Shown here in pieces: positions 5,706 to 6,436 of a stretch of 6,436 nucleotides of DNA. The notes beneath the pieces are model-generated. The model did not search any database and was not told where the DNA came from. It saw nothing but the letters and a program-made list of their open reading frames with translations. Origin of the DNA: Deltaproteobacteria bacterium RBG_13_61_14 (lineage in GTDB: Bacteria > RBG-13-61-14); NCBI GenBank assembly GCA_001797815.1, contig MGQK01000066.1:51848-58283 (forward strand), given 5' to 3'. Each line of letters begins with the position of its first letter. Position 1 is the first letter of the stretch. The translations under genes were made by a program, and so were the position numbers.

Positions 5706-6436
5706 TTAAGGATTGCCGAGTTGCTCGACGTAGCCCTCGCCTGCCACTTTCTCGCCGGAGCCGAGCCATTCGCCCTGAAAATCAAAAGCGTATAAAAAGC
5801 CGTTGCCGATCACCGGCCGCGGCTCGGAGGATCGCTCGGCCTCGTAGCGGAACTCGCCCAGGGAATCCTGCTGTCGGCCCAGCCAGCGGCGGGGCACCCG
5901 GCAGGGACGGCCGGCGTAGTTGGTAAAAGTCTCCCCTTCCCGGACCTGGCAAGAGTAGCGGTCCATGAAGCGGGAGGGTCCGCGGTCCGGCCGATGCAGG
6001 CCCACGCTCTTGACTTCAAAGCCGCCCGGCGCCTCGGTCCACAGCGAAATGGCAAAGCCGCCGGCGGGCAGGCGCAAGACCTCGTAGCGGAAGAGGCGGA
6101 GCGGCAGGCGCAGGGGCAGGAGGTTTTTGCCCCAGCCGTGGTCATGGAGCGCGGGCAGGTCCAGCTTCCCCTGTTGCTCGCCCCATTTCCATTCCATTTT
6201 GCAATCGCCGAAGCTGGTGTAGTGATAATACATGCCCGGGAAATAGGCCCACCAGTGAAAGCCGGGCCAGGACTCGAACCGCGCCTGAAGCTCGAGGCCG
6301 ATTTCCGGCTGGCGATAGCGGATGGAATAGCTCGGCCAGGCGCCGGCAAAGTGCAGCCGCTCGCCCAAATGGAATTGCACGGCATTAGGCTGGTAACTCA
6401 GTTCTTGCGAAATTGAATGGTATTGCTTATAGGTGG
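5706..6436 (-). CDS. lipocalin-like protein of the AttH/CrtC type (tentative), partial (N-terminus beyond window)
   Basis: The frame is open from the right edge to TAA at 5708-5706, giving 242 visible codons. In-frame codons continue upstream of the GTG at 6380, so that GTG is not a reliable start. The protein is beta-rich and aromatic, with a dense stretch around visible residues 55-75 (SWPGFHWWAYFPGMYYHYTSF region). DHGWG (98-102) resembles the D-H-x-W-G motif of AttH-like proteins, and GEGYVEQLG near the C-terminus (232-240) resembles the closing G-x-G-Y-x-E-x-x-G motif of the hydroxyneurosporene synthase (CrtC)/tocopherol cyclase lipocalin fold. These proteins bind or hydrate hydrophobic isoprenoid-type ligands. 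Here no substrate can be named, and there are no carotenoid genes in view. Other lipocalin-fold DUF families are possible. The coding call is firm; the family call rests on two motifs. Confidence 0.75.
   Translation of the reverse strand, partial: TYKQYHSISQELSYQPNAVQFHLGERLHFAGAWPSYSIRYRQPEIGLELQARFESWPGFHWWAYFPGMYYHYTSFGDCKMEWKWGEQQGKLDLPALHDHGWGKNLLPLRLPLRLFRYEVLRLPAGGFAISLWTEAPGGFEVKSVGLHRPDRGPSRFMDRYSCQVREGETFTNYAGRPCRVPRRWLGRQQDSLGEFRYEAERSSEPRPVIGNGFLYAFDFQGEWLGSGEKVAGEGYVEQLGNP

Overview
The window comes from a GC-rich diderm (Gram-negative type) bacterium. The strongest evidence is an outer-membrane Omp85 protein followed immediately by a large TamB/AsmA-like protein, a pair that makes sense only in a cell with an outer membrane. 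GC-rich genes, a relaxed 590-bp intergenic gap full of short palindromes and heptamer repeats, and a three-POTRA TamA-like protein with a long linker would fit an environmental proteobacterium or a delta-proteobacterium-like (Desulfobacterota-type) lineage. The sequence alone does not fix the phylum.

Layout, all genes on the minus strand and read from right to left. (1) 6436-5706: the 3' part (242 codons) of a gene for a protein resembling the lipocalin-like AttH/CrtC (carotenoid hydratase/tocopherol cyclase) superfamily; its start lies beyond the right edge. (2) 5705-5117: a gap without genes. It holds three degenerate 7-nt tandem arrays, a MITE-like element of about 200 bp with long terminal inverted repeats and a nested palindromic core, a small direct repeat, a REP-like hairpin and a possible tamA promoter. 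(3) 5116-3158: a complete TamA/BamA-type gene (652 aa: signal peptide, acidic linker, three POTRA domains, 16-strand-type Omp85 barrel). (4) 3155 to the left edge: a TamB-like gene starting 2 nt after the tamA stop, open for 1051 codons and cut by the window edge just as its conserved C-terminal region begins. An ORF search that requires a stop inside the window would miss this gene, although it fills nearly half the window.

The two main genes form a translocation-and-assembly module. The Omp85 protein sits in the outer membrane, and its partner, anchored in the inner membrane, spans the periplasm as a long beta-rich groove. Such modules are known to help insert some outer-membrane proteins and, for the TamB/AsmA group, to move phospholipid between the membranes. 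The lipocalin-like gene is separated from them by the repeat-rich gap and is probably a separate transcription unit.

I did not find a clearly new biological system. The most unusual material is in the intergenic gap: a nested mobile palindrome flanked by TTAA, and three unrelated arrays that share a 7-nt period. The TamA-like protein also has a Cys-X4-Cys pair in its first POTRA domain.
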